64,000 bases of DNA. Origin: Litoribrevibacter euphylliae (GTDB lineage: Bacteria > Pseudomonadota > Gammaproteobacteria > Pseudomonadales > Litoribrevibacteraceae). Position 1 is the first letter of the stretch, and each line of letters begins with the position of its first letter. The position numbers were made by a program, and so were the translations under genes. The notes beneath the pieces were generated by a model. That model was not told the origin of the DNA, searched no databases, and was given only the letters and a program-made list of their open reading frames with translations. This document shows, in pieces, positions 62,541 through 64,000 of this stretch. Location: assembly GCF_042646085.1 (NCBI RefSeq), contig NZ_JBHRSZ010000007.1, positions 310,001 through 374,000 of the forward strand, read 5' to 3'.

Positions 62541-63310
62541 CGTTATCTGTCTCTGGTTTGAATATTAGCTATGGCTCGCGTCGGGTTATTTCAGACATTC
62601 ATTTACCGGCACTACCTAAAGGGTCGCTGGTTGCTGTGGTTGGTCCGAATGCGGTGGGGAAATCGACGTTGTTGAAATCCTTTGCCGGGTTAGTGAAATA
62701 TTCGGGTGATATTCACTATGAACAACAAACTCTGTCGGCCATGCCAAGAGCGCAATTAATTCGAACGCTCGGGTATTTGCCGCAAGCATTGCCTCAGGCC
62801 ATCAGTTTGGTGGCTTATGAGGTGGTGTACAGTGCCTGTCGTGCAGTGCGAACGGATTTGACTGCTGCTCAGGTAGAAGCCTCGATAGAACAGGTGTTTG
62901 ATCGACTGGGAATACGAGATCTTGCGTTAAGACGCCTGAGTGAAATGTCGGGGGGACAACGCCAAATGGTTGGGTTGGCACAAGTATTGGTCAGACAACC
63001 TAAACTGTTGTTGTTGGATGAACCAACCAGTGCATTGGATCTACACTGGCAGTTGAATGTGCTGGAGGCAATTCGTGATGAAACGGCCGATGCTGGTGCC
63101 ATAGCATTGGTCGCCAGTCACGATTTGAATCTGGCGCTGCGGTTTTGTGATTATGTGTTGATTTTGGCCCGACAAGGCCTATTGGCATTGGTGAAGCCCG
63201 AGGAATTAACACCTGCGCATTTGGAAGAGGCGTATGGCGTTGAAGGGCGAATTGAAACCTGTTCTCAAGGATTTCCCATCGTCTTGGCCGACAGAGCTCT
63301 TAGTCGATAG
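62537..63310 (+). CDS. ABC transporter ATPase for ferric siderophore import
   Basis: 257 residues. Walker A GPNAVGKS is at 36-43, the signature LSEMSGGQRQ near 135, Walker B LLLLDEPTSALD and the switch His in VASHDLNLAL. The sequence belongs to the FepC/FhuC-like group. Its ATG overlaps the permease TGA by four bases. With the binding protein and permease it completes one importer. Confidence 0.94.
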   Translation: MTLSVSGLNISYGSRRVISDIHLPALPKGSLVAVVGPNAVGKSTLLKSFAGLVKYSGDIHYEQQTLSAMPRAQLIRTLGYLPQALPQAISLVAYEVVYSACRAVRTDLTAAQVEASIEQVFDRLGIRDLALRRLSEMSGGQRQMVGLAQVLVRQPKLLLLDEPTSALDLHWQLNVLEAIRDETADAGAIALVASHDLNLALRFCDYVLILARQGLLALVKPEELTPAHLEEAYGVEGRIETCSQGFPIVLADRALSR

Positions 63311-63376
63311 GTATTTGAAACTAAAACAGTTTGAGACAGAAAACAGCTTGGGATCCTCTAAATAAGGAAGGTATTC

Positions 63377-63655
63377 ATGGTGCAGAAAAAAGGGGCGGTT
63401 ACAACCTCTGACGGTGGACGATACATTCATAAGTTGTGCAAACATTTTACCCACAGAGTACCTGCGACTTGGTCGGAGTATGAAGGTACGGTGAATTTTG
63501 ACATGGGGGTTTGCGTGATGACGGCCGAAGCACAAACATTGACCTTTGTGTGTGAGGCCGAAAATAGCAGCGATCTGTCTGAAATATTGGACACCGTGAA
63601 AGGACATTTTGATCGTTTTGCGGTGAAAGATCAGTTGGTTTTAAATTGGCTTTAA
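63377..63655 (+). CDS. Small DUF2218-like protein
   Basis: 92 residues, no signal or membrane segment. GRYIHKLCKHFTHRVPATW, VNFDMGVCVMTAEA and VKGHFDRFAVKDQLVLNW match the pattern of DUF2218 proteins, often found beside siderophore-uptake or siderophore-interacting genes. AAGGAAGG precedes the ATG. It starts 66 bp after the ATPase and may share its transcript. The function is unknown; a cytoplasmic role in handling iron-siderophore is a guess. Confidence 0.75.
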   Translation: MVQKKGAVTTSDGGRYIHKLCKHFTHRVPATWSEYEGTVNFDMGVCVMTAEAQTLTFVCEAENSSDLSEILDTVKGHFDRFAVKDQLVLNWL

Positions 63656-63672
63656 AACCGCTAAAAATCTGG

Positions 63673-63700
63673 TCGACTGTGGTGTAAAAGCTGATAGAAT
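63673..63700 (+). promoter_or_regulatory. Likely sigma-70 promoter of speA
   Basis: TCGACT (-35-like), 16-base spacer and TAGAAT (-10) with TGA just before it, followed by a G/C-rich discriminator (CCGCGCC). It lies about 170 bp before the speA start, leaving a long leader with a small hairpin ACCTAC-CTT-GTAGGT at 63828-63842. Confidence 0.5.
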
Positions 63701-63867
63701 CCGCGCCTCGAAAGACACACAATGCGATGCAACGAAGACGATCTTTCGGGATGTTGATCGAGAGCCGATTCAGAAGAGCATTCTGAACGGGTTCGATCAA
63801 TAAAAGGCAACATTGTTGTTCTAAACTACCTACCTTGTAGGTCACTGATATTTGGAGTGTCTGGACT

Positions 63868-64000
63868 ATGAAATCCACGCCGTTTAGCCATTGGGGTATC
63901 CAAACTGCCAAAGAAACTTATGGCATTGATCATTGGAGTAATGGTTACTTTGATGTATCTGACCAGGGTGAGGTGATAGTGACCTGTCCGGTGAATGGTC
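63868..64000 (+). CDS. speA: Biosynthetic arginine decarboxylase SpeA (5' end only)
   Basis: Only 44 codons are visible; the gene runs off the right edge. The start MKSTPFSHWGIQTAKETYGI and DHWSNGYFDVSDQGEVIV match the N-terminal region of PLP-dependent biosynthetic arginine decarboxylases. It makes agmatine from arginine, leading to putrescine and spermidine. The position next to the petrobactin locus is notable because spermidine is a building block of petrobactin. It has its own likely promoter. Confidence 0.85.
   Translation, partial: MKSTPFSHWGIQTAKETYGIDHWSNGYFDVSDQGEVIVTCPVNG

Noticed and set aside
1..64000. CRISPR arrays, tRNA/rRNA genes, insertion sequences, prophage
   Set aside because: Looked for repeated spaced units, cloverleaf-like sequences, transposase motifs and phage genes other than T6SS homologues; none found.

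Overview
This window looks like a chromosomal segment of a marine gammaproteobacterium, plausibly Oceanospirillales or a relative. That placement is inferred from gene content and moderate GC, not from a phylogenetic marker. Housekeeping genes lie at both ends (glmU-glmS on the left, the start of speA on the right). Between them are two large accessory loci: a complete type VI secretion system (T6SS) and a petrobactin-type siderophore locus with its uptake genes and local regulators. I saw no tRNA, rRNA, CRISPR array, insertion sequence or phage gene.

Region 1 (1-8.3 kb): end of glmU, glmS, a bidirectional terminator, a LysR-type regulator divergent from a large molybdopterin oxidoreductase with a palindrome between them, an EamA exporter and a Na+/H+ antiporter-family protein. 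Region 2 (8.3-14.8 kb): a secreted caspase-like/FGE-like fusion, two PEGA-type lipoproteins, an arylamine N-acetyltransferase and a secreted coiled-coil protein.

Region 3 (15.3-44.1 kb): the T6SS. The order is tssA, hcp, tssB, tssC, a second divergent tssC, tssE, tssF, tssG, clpV, a periplasmic solute-binding protein, an FHA protein, tssJ, tssK, tssL, tssM and a Ser/Thr-kinase-like gene. The genes are tightly spaced or overlapping and several use TTG or GTG starts. Next come a second, unrelated solute-binding protein, an 845-residue sensor-MFS fusion and an unrecognised protein that is a candidate effector. A convergent vgrG / unknown / PAAR module closes the region. The sheath, baseplate, ClpV, membrane complex, tube and spike are all present. 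The unusual part is the periplasmic-sensing layer around the FHA/kinase pair.

Region 4 (44.4-63.7 kb): iron acquisition. On the minus strand asbA-asbB-asbC-asbDE-asbF follow the gene order of the Bacillus petrobactin operon, with carrier protein AsbD and AsbE fused into one polypeptide. A MATE exporter follows. On the plus strand are an OmpR-type response regulator and its histidine kinase, a membrane acyltransferase-like protein, a TonB-dependent receptor, a binding protein, a FecCD-type permease, an ATPase and a small DUF2218-like protein. Fur-box-like sequences precede asbA, the MATE/regulator intergenic region, the receptor and the binding protein. The window ends in speA (arginine decarboxylase), a route towards the spermidine that petrobactin contains.
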